Part shown: piece after piece, positions 11,901 to 23,000 of the stretch | Position numbering within the stretch: the stretch's first letter is position 1 | How the letters are laid out: every line of letters begins with the position of its first letter | From: Amia ocellicauda | Lineage: Eukaryota; Chordata; Actinopteri; Amiiformes; Amiidae | Reading direction: 5' to 3' | Length of the DNA: 64,000 nt | NCBI RefSeq assembly: GCF_036373705.1 | Contig: NC_089858.1 | Span: 33,382,249-33,446,248, forward strand | Program-made: the position numbers and the translations under genes | The notes under the pieces: model-generated | The model's input: only the letters and a program-made list of their open reading frames with translations | Database searches by the model: none | What the model was told of the DNA's origin: nothing

Positions 11901-12792
11901 CATCTCCATCCAAAAAACGGAGAAACTCTGCAAATTCAGAATCATAACCGAAACTAATTAAGTATAGCGCCCTGCCAGCGACCCCTTGATCAGTTTGGTT
12001 ACTTCAGTTCATGTGATGCGACGTGATTTGGGTGGATGACCTGCTTGGCGATGCCGAACCGGCTTTCAATCTGCTGACGTGTATATAAAGAGGGCTCGCG
12101 TTTCCTGAAAGTAGCTACAAGAAACTTAAAACGAATTAAATGTGTCAATGAAGTTAATGCAATGAAATTAATATCCGTGTTTCAGTGTTTTGAAACTGCC
12201 AGTCTGTCGGCCTGCGGACGCGTGTGAATATCTATTACACGCGAGTTCTCGATTATGGATATTGCGTGTTGGACGCACATATGACGCGCAACATGTAAAA
12301 CAACGCACATCGCAGTAAAAGGATTTCAACTGCTGAAGATACACATGCAGGAGAAGCATTTTAGTTTAGCAATATATTTTTCTGTAATAATGTGTGTTGA
12401 TTTTGTCCAGTAGTGCAAGTTTGTGTTGCATTTAAAGCCAGGTGTAATTGGGTTTGCGTTGATTCCTCGCCCCGCACCTCACGCGTTTTTACAGTCGGCA
12501 CCCCCCCGGCAAGCGCCATCCTTTGGTAGGTGGGGGTCCCCAACCTACATCTGAGCGGCAAAGGAGACCCTGGGCCAAAAAAGTTTGGGAACCCCTGACG
12601 CAGGCTACAGTACTAGATACACTTGTATGGGCTCTAATATTTTCACATTTTGTAAGTTGCCCTGGACAAGGGTGCCTGCTAAGAAACACATATTTACACA
12701 GTATTTACGACCCGAGCCATTTCGTACAGGGACACAATCAGAATCAACTCACCGGTCAGGAGGAAGACAGCGTCCCACACCAGACGAGGCAT
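4836..12792 (-). CDS. TGFA: Transforming growth factor alpha precursor, 6 coding exons, 160 aa
   Basis: Membrane-anchored EGF-family ligand for EGFR. Coding exons, in order: 12792-12753, 9869-9813, 8275-8158, 8033-7884, 5817-5708 and 4843-4836, total 483 nt. All introns are GT/AG and phase is kept throughout. The product has a signal peptide (about residues 1-22), an N-glycosylation site ENST at 24-27, and the EGF module with cysteines 47, 55, 60, 71, 73 and 82 ([25 protein letters not shown]). A membrane span covers about 99-121, followed by a Cys-rich cytoplasmic tail ending NSETVV. The Ala39/Val40 and Ala89/Val90 processing sites fall at the same numbers as in the 160-aa human precursor. 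The last exon supplies only the end of VV plus the stop. The tail after the membrane ([11 protein letters not shown]) differs from the mammalian form. Intron 4 is almost wholly a minisatellite. Identity is firm from the motif string; the UTR limits were not determined. Confidence 0.95.
5610..5641. repeat. (GT)n microsatellite in TGFA intron 5
   Basis: About 15 GT units between TGFA exons 6 and 5. Confidence 0.95.
5821..5853. repeat. (GA)n tract forming the TGFA exon 5 polypyrimidine tract
   Basis: On the transcribed minus strand this is a CT repeat ending three bases before the CCCAG acceptor of TGFA exon 5, so it makes up most of the polypyrimidine tract. Confidence 0.85.
5945..7883 (-). 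repeat. Minisatellite of duplicated TGFA exon-4 end and 5' splice site, about 48 copies
   Basis: Tandem units, most often 38 bp and longer in places, each contain (minus strand) CCCTCATACAGTGAGTACCA. This is the same string as the last bases of TGFA exon 4 plus its GTGAGT donor. By hand I counted 49 copies of the core including the authentic junction at 7884/7883. Units near the exon keep GGGTGC, as in the exon, while distal units read GGGTGTGAG. This fits growth outward from the exon boundary. The array fills nearly all of the 2066-bp intron 4. Open frames in it are translations of the repeat. Confidence 0.95.
8899..8987. repeat. Long (CA)n microsatellite in TGFA intron 2
   Basis: About 44 uninterrupted CA units between TGFA exons 3 and 2, followed by a GA tract at about 9031-9060. 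Confidence 0.95.
9446..9586 (+). repeat. Dispersed repeat R1, copy 2 (TGFA intron 2)
   Basis: Second copy of the sequence at 1674-1811, in the same orientation, inside TGFA intron 2. Divergence is limited to small substitutions and indels. A short further match (GCAAAACACAACA) lies downstream in both regions. It is either a dispersed element or a local duplication. Confidence 0.7.
11686..11737 (+). mobile_element. CR1-like LINE/SINE 3' end fragment (TGFA intron 1)
   Basis: GATGGGTCGAATGGCCTCCT followed by a tail with the repeated octamer TTCTTATG. Short octamer tails and this GGCCTCCTC motif are typical of CR1-type 3' ends in fish. Only the terminal 50 bp or so is recognised. Confidence 0.6.
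12525..12690 (+). repeat. L2-tailed SINE-like repeat next to TGFA exon 1
   Basis: Ends with TTGCCCTGGACAAGGGTGCC then TGCTAAGAAACA, the L2-type tail motif also present at 400-434. The body (GTTTGGGAACCCCTGACGC) is of a dispersed-repeat type, and the left boundary is uncertain. It lies about 65 bp downstream of the TGFA exon 1 donor. Confidence 0.5.
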
Positions 12793-12840
12793 CCTGCGGC
12801 CAGAGCGGAGTCCAGCTGGCGGTTTAGACCCGAGGAGGGA

Positions 12841-12850
12841 TTTATAATAA
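12841..12850 (-). promoter_or_regulatory. TATA-like sequence upstream of TGFA exon 1
   Basis: Read on the minus strand this is TTATTATAAA, about 50 nt upstream of the TGFA ATG. A CCAAT motif (12937-12941) lies further upstream. A start site about 30 nt below it would give a very short 5' UTR. Mammalian TGFA promoters are, as I recall, TATA-less, so this may be chance. Confidence 0.3.
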
Positions 12851-12859
12851 CGTGTACAG

Positions 12860-15800
12860 TCCGGTACTGAGGCAGGCGAACAAGTTTAATCGTCGTCTTC
12901 GTTTGTTGTTGTTATTGATGTCAATTAGGCTGGACCAATTACACCTGGCCGACTCCAGTGCCCCCTCTCTCCCAGGTCAGCGGCCGGACTCTTTTTGCGC
13001 AGTGGACAGCGGGCTCTCCGAGATCCGCGCCCTGCGATCACTGCAACACCTGGGTAAGTAAGCAAGTAAACATCGCCTGGGAGTCCGCTACCTAAATCAA
13101 TAATTTGAATAATAAAAATAATAAAATTCTTTCAGTTCAGTTATCCTAAACTGGTTTATTTGTAATATTTATTTTCTTTGCAGTTCTTTGGGTCTGTTGG
13201 TTTGTCTTCATTAACAGGCGACGCGCTTTTGTCCTGTCCGGAGCCCCTGCAGCTGCGGTCTGCTGTGTTCACTTGCCTTGTCGGGAAAAAAGGTAACATT
13301 ACTACACAGTGTGACAGATTATAATGTTATATGATCGTCACAACCCGAGCCGGCGAGTGCGGGGTCGGTGCGCTTCTCTCTCCTCTCCTCTCCTCTTCTC
13401 TTCTCTTCTTTCCTCACTCTCCTCTCCTCTCCTCTCTCTACTGCGCGGTGTCTCCCAGTGTGACCTGCCAGGCAGAAATGACATCCCATTGCACTCTCAC
13501 ATCCACATTCAAACTCACAGGCACTGCCCCCCCTCTTCCTCCCTCCCCCCCCTCTTCCTCTCTCCCTCCCCCCATCCTCTCGCTGGCTCGCAGGTGTGTC
13601 AGTGTGCGTGCTGGTGCAGGTCCTCGGGTGTAAGTTATGAATGAAATTGTGGAGAAGATTGGCGGTTCCGGCGCTGTGATCACTGTCCGCTTTAAGCACG
13701 TCCTTCAGTGCGGTGAGACCATGTCCACCCCCTGCGATGACAGCGGTATGAGACACCCTGTCCTCTATCCTGCCCGCTGCTGAGCGGCTGTGTCACACGG
13801 CCGTACAGTCCTAGACGCTCAGGTCTGCATTACCGGGTCTCTGGGGGTTCATTCCAGCACAGCGCCCCACTCCCCCTGTCACCTCATTCCCCATGTGCTT
13901 CATTAGTTCAATTTGAGCAAGATTGTCTGCTAAAGATGATTCAGAGGGACACTGATTTAACCTTCTGGGTTGAGTTTGGTTTGGTTTGGTTTGCCTGGGC
14001 TGAACTACATATGTTCCCTAACTAGAACCCCCCCTGGCTTAAGACCTGAATACAGCGCTGATCCAGACCAGTTAAGGCAAAGCCACGTTGCGTGTGTTCA
14101 TACCACCTCAACTGACGTCACTCGTTAAGAAACACGTTGTTTACGGAATCGATTCAACCTCAATAAACCCGCCCGACTGCGGCTGCCAAGCTGTGATGAG
14201 TTACAACACCGTTAGCAGCGAAGACTGTTACCCTTTCCTGGATAGCTCTCAATTAGTTAATCGTTAGTTTAATTAGTAACACGGTCTCTACTAGTTTATA
14301 AACAAAAACAAGCAAACAAACAAAGTTGCTGTTATGCATTTGTAATCACATTGCGGTCTGTCCTTCATATGTGAATCAGTACAGTAGTCAGTTGCTTTGT
14401 GTGAAAGTCTGAAACGCACAGACCTGTGCATAACCCGGACATTTTCATAATAGGGCCTATGGCAGAGGTTCTCATCTGCTTGGACTTATTAAACTGCGTA
14501 ATAAAATATCTGTTCCTTAATACGTGATTTATAGAATTCCATACTTAACTCAAAACCCCTACAGTTTAAAATAAATAAAAGGCTCTGATTTAGGAAATTA
14601 GTTCAATTAAGGTTCAATTAAGTAATTGAAGCTCGGTTGGTTGGAACAAAAAACAGCAGGGTAGGGGTCCTCCAGGAACAGGAACCACTGGCCTATGGGA
14701 ACATTGTACGTAGAGTCAAATTGTAGTGTTAAGGTGAAGTCAGGTGTTGCGTAAATCGGGGAGTGCCTGTGCGTTAAAATGATGCACTCTGCTTGTCATA
14801 AGTTAACTGTTTTAATGTTGTTTAATAGCAGAGATAGAAGTGTTTTCTACTGTTACTACTACTAGCAACATAACATTGCTGATTTAATTTGATTTTAATG
14901 TATTAAATAAGAAAAAGCGAATTTATAACCAACCGAGACCCACTCCATCGAGGAACGGATCCGCATTGTATACCTGCGGTCCGGGAACTCCCGCATGAGA
15001 GGGAGAGAGACATCCCACCCCGCAGATCAGACGCGTCAGCGGCCCCAACACAGCCCACAGCGGGGCTTTGATACACCGACACTGCCGTCAAAGGCGAGAA
15101 TAACCGCAGGGACTGGGGAAGATGATATGACTGTCTATTCTTTCCTCGCTTTAGTTCTGTCATCCTACACCCCCCACCCCCCACTAAGAGATGACCATTC
15201 ATCTTCTTTTAATGGGGGTGCACATTTTCTCTTGGAAAGAGAACAGTAGTGTACAGTACAGTGTAATAACAGTACAGTACATCACACCACAGCACTGAAC
15301 AATATACACATGCAGAAATACAAGAAAACGTTATCCAGAAGGTACGCGGGATAGAGGAAAAAAGAAAGCATGCGTGAGAAACAAGATCAATAGATGTCCA
15401 GATAAGAGTGTTTACATTTCGACAGTAACTAGCCCTGCACCACACACGCTGTCATCCGGGGTGACTCACAAGGAGCCAGAGCGCTTGATCAACCGCACCG
15501 TGTCCCCGACGCCTGGCCGCCGGTTTGACGTGTCCGCCGCGACTTTCTCACAGATGGCTGTGTGTGTATCAGCGCCGTGACGAGCGGCTCGTTTCAACAC
15601 GTTACAACCACTATCGCGTGTCTCTGTATGCACGCCTTTCTATCCGGTAGCAGAGACCACATCGGTAGATAGATAGATAGATAGATGGATGGATGGATGG
15701 GCTGAGCAGCCGGGCGGACGGCTACTTCAGCACCAGCAGCGAGGGACAGCGACCCCAGGCTGACCCGGAGAACAGCTGGCTTTCCCAACAGGGGCTGAAG

Positions 15801-15869
15801 CAGCTAGCAATGAACGACCAACAAAACAACAACAACAACAACAAAATACGGAAAATCTTAACAAAGTGA
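12860..15869. other. TGFA-GMCL1 intergenic region
   Basis: The block at 12.90-13.06 kb is moderately GC-rich with a CCAAT motif and is probably TGFA upstream regulatory DNA. It also has a good plus-strand donor at 13053/13054. CT-rich low-complexity DNA occurs at 13375-13440 and 13535-13580. A palindromic repeat copy lies at 14464-14690 and GATA/GATG tetranucleotides at 15667-15700. No protein gene is supported. Confidence 0.5.
14464..14690. repeat. Palindromic element X, copy A
   Basis: Shares AAAAGGCTCTGATTTAGGAA, GTTCAATTAAGTAATTGA and AGCAGGGTAG with the copies at 46633-49903 and 52604-52816. The family has long, imperfect terminal inverted repeats and no ORF, so it is most likely a non-autonomous DNA element. 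I cannot name it. Confidence 0.6.
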
Positions 15870-15875
15870 TTTATT
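15870..15875 (-). terminator. Candidate GMCL1 poly(A) signal
   Basis: AATAAA on the minus strand, about 1.15 kb downstream of the GMCL1 stop. Another AATAAA lies at about 16350. Choosing between them needs transcript data. Confidence 0.4.
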
Positions 15876-17025
15876 GTGAGATGTAAATGCTGGTATACAG
15901 ACATGGATTTCCATTCATACTGCAGTTAAACTACATTGACCCCCCCCCCACCACCTACAAGAATGGTCTTTAAATTATTAGTCAAGCACCACTGTGTTGG
16001 CTACATCTCAATATATAGAAACAATAAGATTAAAATGTCCAGTGGAGTTGCCTTCCTTCTTCTTGGTCCAAAGTGAACAGGAGTCTTTAAATGGAGAAGC
16101 ACACAGCTGCAGGAGACAGGAAGTCTCGCTCCAGCCCTGGCTTCTAAACAGCAACCCAATGAAGCCATCAACATTAAAATAACACAAAAAGGGTGTGTGT
16201 GTGTGTGTGGGGGGGGGTTGTTCCCTGGTTGTTCCATGAGCCTCAGGAATGTTACTGTCCTGTAAGGAACACTGACCGTGTGTGTGTGTATTTCAGTGTA
16301 GCACCAGTGACCTCGGGCTGACGCTGGCTGCTCCACATGAAAGAAGCTGTTTTATTTGATGATTTTTTTTCTTCCCCCACACAGAAGAGCGGTCCAATGG
16401 AAAAAGGAAGGTGAGGGAGAGACCAAGGCTCAGACAGGCTCTCTGTAGTGAAACCTGCTGCCCACAGACTGATCGAAGAGCACCTCAATTATGTTTTTAA
16501 TCACTGCTTTGAAAACATGTTCACATGTTCTGGGATGTAAAAACAAGAGAAATAAATATATATATAAAAAAAGGGTTTAAAAATAAATTGTCAGGACAGT
16601 GTGGGCAGGAGTTCGGCTGTTAGCGGCTCCAGAACTGGAGTTTGCCAATCAGCAGCGACGCGCTCGGCGTGTTTGTCTCTAGCTACCCCGACCCCCGAAC
16701 GCTCCGGTCCGCAGTGCGCTGCCAGCGCAAGGACGGCTCAGTCACACCCAACTCCACTCTCCAAGCCTCAGGTGCGGCCCCGATCTTAAATAATAATACA
16801 AATAATGTGAAAAAGGCACTTATAAAAATCAGATAAAAAAGGCTTTTGATTATAAAAGTTGTCCCAGGAGGCTCTCTTCTCTGCTGGTGATGGACGGGTG
16901 TGGAAGTCCAGCCTCCAGGTCACCAGGGCCTGCAGGCACCTTATCAACGATGGAAAGGGGAAGAACACTCCCCCGAACAAACCGGAGGAGTCTCGGGCTC
17001 GGGGAGGGCCGCAGGGCTGGGCCGG

Positions 17026-20000
17026 TCAGGACGCGCTGCGGCTGCTGCTCTCGGGCTCGGGGCTGTCCGCCCGCCGGCTGGGGGGGGAGGTATACAGGAA
17101 GTTGCAGCAGATGTACAGAGGGAAGGACAGGAGCCGGCTGTCCAGGTTCATCACCACATACTCCTGCACAGCACAGAGACATGTCAGAGAGGGAGAGGAC
17201 TCAAGGATCACCCCTTCCTGCCTTCCAACGGTTCGCTCTGCCTTCCTCCCCATCTCTCCTTCGATTTAACCATTCCCTCAGTCTTGTTCTCCATCTCCTC
17301 GTGTGTCTCGTCCTCCAATTGGCTGCTTTCTCTCTCTCCCTCTCCCTCCCCTCATTCACTTCTGTTTCCTGTTTCCTGTTTTCCATTTCCCCTCTCCTCC
17401 CTCCCCTCCCTCCCTCAGTCAGCCTGTCCTCTCCCTCTCTCCCTCCATCGCTTAATTTCTCCCCTCTTTCCCCTTTCCCTCTCCTGTCCCCATCCGTCTG
17501 CCTCACCTGGTCCTTCTCCAGAGCCAGAAGCTGGTACCCGGTGGAGCGGCTGCACACCTGCTTCCCACTGCCATCAAAGGACGCCAAGCGCAGCCTGGGC
17601 ACAGACACACACAGACAACAGCTGGGTTACAGCATGGCAGAGAGAGGGAGAGAGAGAGCTGGACACACTGCAGCGCTACTGCAGAACCTGGGCCTGGAGG
17701 TCAACATGGACAAAACTAAAATCATGATCTTCCAGAAAAAAGCCAGGATCCAAAGCAGAAAATACAATTTCACCCTAAACAGCACCACAATAGAGCGCAT
17801 AGCCAGCTACACCTACCTGGGCCTACTAATAAACTCCTCAGGCAACTTCACCCTTGTTGACAAAGCACGCAGGGCGTACTACACCATCAGGAAGAGGATC
17901 AGCTCCCTGAACCCCTCGGTGCCGCTGTGCACGAAGCTCTTTGACAGCGTGATCCTGCCCATCCTGCTGTATGGCAGTGAGGTCTGGGGCCCGGTTATCA
18001 GAACCGACTTCAACAAATTGGGAGAGGAGCCCCACAGAAGCCCTGCACGCAGAGTTCTGCAGATACATATTGAAGCTCCACAGGAGCAGCCCCGACAATG
18101 GCTGCCGAGCCGAACTGGGGCGCCTGCCTCTGGGCAGTGCAGTGCAGAAGAGAGCCCTGAAATACTGGCTACACTTGAAACACACCAGCCCAGAGACCCA
18201 CCAGCACAGCGCCCTGAGGCAGCAGGAACGAACCCCCCACACAGACACCCTCGGCCAGCTGGCCCTGAGGCTCTGTGCCCAGAGCCACACCGACAGCACA
18301 GAGCTGCTGAGGCAGGAGAAAGCCCCCCAGCTCCAACACATCACTGCGGCTCTGCACTGCAGCTACATCAGCACTGGGCTGAACAAACCAAACAGCAGAA
18401 CAAGCTGCAGTGCTACAGGGCCCTGGGCAGAGGATACAGCCCGGCAGAATATCCGACACTGGTCACAGACCCCCAGCAGAGACGGACTCTGACCAGGTAC
18501 AGACTGAGCGACCACAGCCTGGAGGTGGAGACCGGACGGCACAGGCAGACCTGGACCCCCAGAGACAGACACCTGAGCGGACAGTGTGGGTCCGGGGAGG
18601 TAGAGACAGAGGCGCAGTTCGCCCTGACCTGCTCCAGATACACACAGGTCAGAGACGCCTTCTTCCCCAGATTCACAGCAGAGTCCCGACTCCCCAGCTC
18701 AGCACAGAGGCGCAGCTCAGAGTGGAGCTGGGGGCTCAGAGACTATGCTGTGATTGCAGCAGAGGACATCACAGCCGGCCACAAGGCCAGAGAACTGCAA
18801 CCATGTCTCCTCACCACCAACACAGCACGCTAACCATGTAAAATGTAAATAACCCAATATTTTATTTTATATTGTAAAGTTTTTAATGTTATTGTATATA
18901 ATTTCAATGTACCCAATTGCTTTGGCAATACTTTTGTATAAACATCTCAAGCCAATAAAGCTTGTTTTGAATTTGAGAGGCTGAGAGAGAGGAAAAAGTG
19001 AGTGAGAGAGGAAGGTAGAAAGTAAGAGAGGGAGGGAAAGCAAGTGAAGATCAACAGAAAGGTGCACTGATGGGGCTGCCCTGGGCTCTTGTGACTGCTG
19101 CAGTCAGCGGTTTCCTCTGCAGTCAGCTGTTTCCTCTCCACCCACACACTCATCTCCCAGACACTCTCCGTTTCTTTCCTTCTCTCCCATTCTACCCCCA
19201 CCCCAGTCTCTCTCCCACATCTCTCTCTCTGACCTGTATGCGATGTGCCTGCGGGGGTGCAAGCTGACCGAGGCCCCGCAGGGCTGGCTCAGCGTGTTCC
19301 TCTTGAAGACGATGAAGCGGTTGGTGAAAGTCACCAGCAGGTCAAACCCGAAGTTAAACCCTGTCCACCTCCAGCAGTACTGCAGAGAGAGAGAGAGAGA
19401 GACACACACAAAAATATGAGCAGCAGAAAACATTGACATTGACTCTACACTGGGTGCCCTGGGTCACCCCGAGCTGAGCTTCTCTCTCATTGAAAAACAC
19501 TGTCAATCAAAACGCTCTGTGACGAATAGATAAATATAGTTACACATCATTTCTAATACCAATATTACTACCAATAATTATTATCAGGAGCCAAACGCAT
19601 TGAGAAAGCACACTCACGTCCCCGTCCTTGGGCAGCTTCCTCCCGCAGCGCATGCTGTTCACCTCAAACTCCTCCTTGTTGGCCTCCTGGGGGCTGGGGG
19701 CACAAGACACCTCTCAGAGAACAGCAGCTGCAGTCTCACTCCTCACCTGCACATCCTAACCACAGCTGTAGCGGGCATGAGGCAGCCGCTCTGTAAGAGA
19801 GGGCACTTGGTGCCCAGCTGCACCTGAACACACACACAGTCCAGTCAGGGACTCTGCAGCTGTCCAGTCCAGCCAGCGAACAGGAACTCACCCCGTGTCG
19901 TTCTCGTGCTCCGTCCTCAGCATGGCAAACCACTGGTGCTTGTACACGGCAGACAGCCACTCTGCAACACAGGGGCGCCCGTCACACACCTGCACCGGGC

Positions 20001-23000
20001 TAGACTGGGACAGATCAGGCCGTGTGTACGAGTGTGTGTCAGGCTGTGTGTGTGAGCGAATGTCATTGTGTGTCTGTGTGCTGCGCTGCACTCTCACCCG
20101 GGGGCAGGATGTTGTCTCGCTCCACGATGCGAGCAGAGGCCAGGTCGTTGATGACGTACTGCAGGCGCACATGTCTGAACGCGGGTGCGAACGGCGCGCC
20201 CTGCAGGGAGTCCAGGAACGGCACACCCTCCTCCAGTTCTGCCACATAACAACGACAACTCAGACCATGAACTCTCTTCACACCCCAACCCTCACAACAG
20301 TCCCGGGTTCTTGATGCAATCTCTAGCCAGTCCTGCATATACACTGGCTCTACAGAGGCTGTTGAAAACCCTCCTGCAGGGTCTGATATTCGTGTCCCCG
20401 GGGACAGAAGTACAGAGCGAAGATTCCCTGTATGTTCAGGAGGAGAATTCAATTGTAAATGTCAGTGCTGTTTGGGACTCTCCCGTCTCTCACTCTCAGA
20501 ATCACAGAGCACTGGGTTCCGCTACATTCTGGGCTTCCAGAGGCACAACACTGCAGAGGAGCTGCACACGCACACAGAGGCCAAGAATGCAGTCTCACCC
20601 GGTCTCTGCTTGGAGATCCAGGTGTCAGCATCCGCCAGGAGCTGCTTGATGGGGCTGTTCCAGGAGGGACAGAGCTGGAGGAACATCCACTGACAGAGAG
20701 AGAGTAAAAAACAGGGTGGGAGAGAGAGGGACAGAAAAAAAGGATTTGAGGAGGTTTGAGGAGGCACAGGAAGACAATGGCCATGTCTGCCAGGTGCTGT
20801 GAATAACAATAGTTCAGGTGAAGTGTGTCCAAACGCTACAACGCACCCTGGCTTTTCCTCCTGCCCTTTAAACAGCAGCAATGAACCGAAACCCTTGTGA
20901 GCACAGTCACACACACACAGCGTTCTGATGTCATAGTCATATTGAGGTGAAGAGTTCAACACATCATAAATAAACGAACACCACATTCCAGGGAATAGCA
21001 GAGGTATAAAAGCATGTTGATTATTATTATTTTTTTCTTTCTTTGCAGATATCACCATGGATAAGGCTATGCGATTATATATATGTATCTATACAGTGCC
21101 TCTATTCTACACCCCCTTGAACTTTTTTCACATTTTGTTGCATTTGTCCCTCAAGAGTTTCGCGCATTTAAATGAGGATTGTTTTTCCATGTATCTACAC
21201 ACCATTGTCTACACCGTTTAGGGGAAAAATATATTAAAAATACAAAACTGAAATATCCTAATTGGATAAGTCTCCACCCCGACTTAATACTTGGTGGAAA
21301 CACCTTTGGCAGCAATTATAGCTGCGAGTCTGTGAGTTACAAGTAAACGATTCCTTCTTGATTTGTGGAGGGCTTGGGATGTTTTCACATACACACTTTG
21401 ACCAGTCTTGGCCATAAAATCCTGTGTCTCTTGCAAAGTTGCCATTGGCCTCTTGGTAGCCTCTCTGATCAGTCTGCTTCTTGCTCTGTCATCCAGTTTG
21501 GAGGGATGGTCTGATCTAGGCAGGGTCTAGGTGGTGCCACACACCTTCCACTTCTTAATAATCATCTCGACCGGCTCCAAGGGATATTCAAGGCCTTTAA
21601 TATTATTTTAACTCTTCTGATCTGTGCTTTTGAAAGCTCCTTGGTGCTCATGGTTGACTCTTTGCTTTACAATGCACTATAGCAGAGGAAACCTACAGGA
21701 ACAACTGGATTTATCCTGACATCATGTGAATCACTACAATGTAACACAGGTGGAGGCCATTTAACTTGGTGTGATTTTGAAGGGGATTGCGGACACCTGA
21801 GCTAATTTAGAACTGCCATTACAGGTGGGGTGCACACTTAATCAAGCAAGCTATTATTTTGAATTTTCTACAAATGTCTAGAATATTTTTTTTACTTGGA
21901 AGTTGTGGGGTAGGAAGTGTAGATAAATGAATGTATATTTTAATGCATTTAAATTCCAGGCTATAAGGCAACAAATGGTGAACATTTTGAAAGTGGGTGT
22001 AGACTTTCTATGGGCACTATATTAAAAGCATGCAAAAGCAGGAGAGCAGCATCACCTTGTGGTTGAGAGGGCTCATTACACAGTGCATACAGCAGATCAA
22101 CAGATATAAAACCTACTGACCACTCGTCTCTTGTCCCTGTCTACCTTTATAAACGTTTGTTCAATAAAGTAAAGATAATTGATTCAGTGAAGAACCGTTC
22201 AAAACTGTGCAATAAAATTAATGCCCAACTGATATAGGTTTTTTGGGTCTGATACCGATAATTGGGAAGATACATCTGCTGATATTTACTTTTTTGTTAG
22301 CATGCAAAACAGACAATTTCTAGCCTTGATCCCTCAAATCTCTCCCTGCCAGAGAAAATGTGTCAAATATGCAATGATGGCAGGATTTTTACATTTTTAC
22401 ATTTTACATAATAAACTTAACATTAATTTTCATCATAAATAACAACCACAAATCAAACATTGTAAAAATAAATTAGAATGAGGTAGAATAAAGGAAAAAT
22501 ATAAAAATATGCTTTATACATTAGAACAAAGACCAAGCTATATGAGCAATTTCACACACAAATAGACAAATGTGCATGCTCTATACATTAGCACAAATAC
22601 TATGATAGTGTTCAGCGATGGTCTAGCTTATATTAGCATTTTACACACGTCAGGTTCTCTCAGGGATGAAGTCCTGCTCAGTGCTCAACACTGCCACTCA
22701 CACAGGGGCAGGTTATTGTGCGCACATAATGGTAAATAATTATAATAACCACTGTAAAACAAAAAGAAACAGGTATTGGTTTAATGTCTGAAGTCTGAGG
22801 TAGGTTTTCATGGTCGGTGAATATGTGACGATACAGATATTTCTGTAACAGGCAAAAATCGTCCAATAATATCGGTGCTCCACAGTGCTGATATATCGGT
22901 CGGGCCCTAAATGAAATGGGTCTCTGCTGTCCTGACCCAGGCTATTGTATCTGGATTATATCTGTAGAACCAGGAGAGAGAATGGTTTTATATACAGTGA

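Noticed and set aside
13637-13756. MNEIVEKIGGSGAVITVRF stretch downstream of TGFA's upstream region
   Set aside because: The sequence looks protein-like but has no recognised family, no clear acceptor/donor pair in phase, and an equally open antisense frame.
15718-15866. Plus-strand frame DGYFSTSSEGQRPQADPENS followed by poly-Asn
   Set aside because: It lies in the probable GMCL1 3' UTR on the opposite strand, beside a GATG repeat and an AAC run; no exon partners found.
16887-18833. 648-aa plus-strand open frame
   Set aside because: It fuses antisense GMCL1 exons 13-14 with LINE sequence. Only short parts of it are real LINE coding frame.
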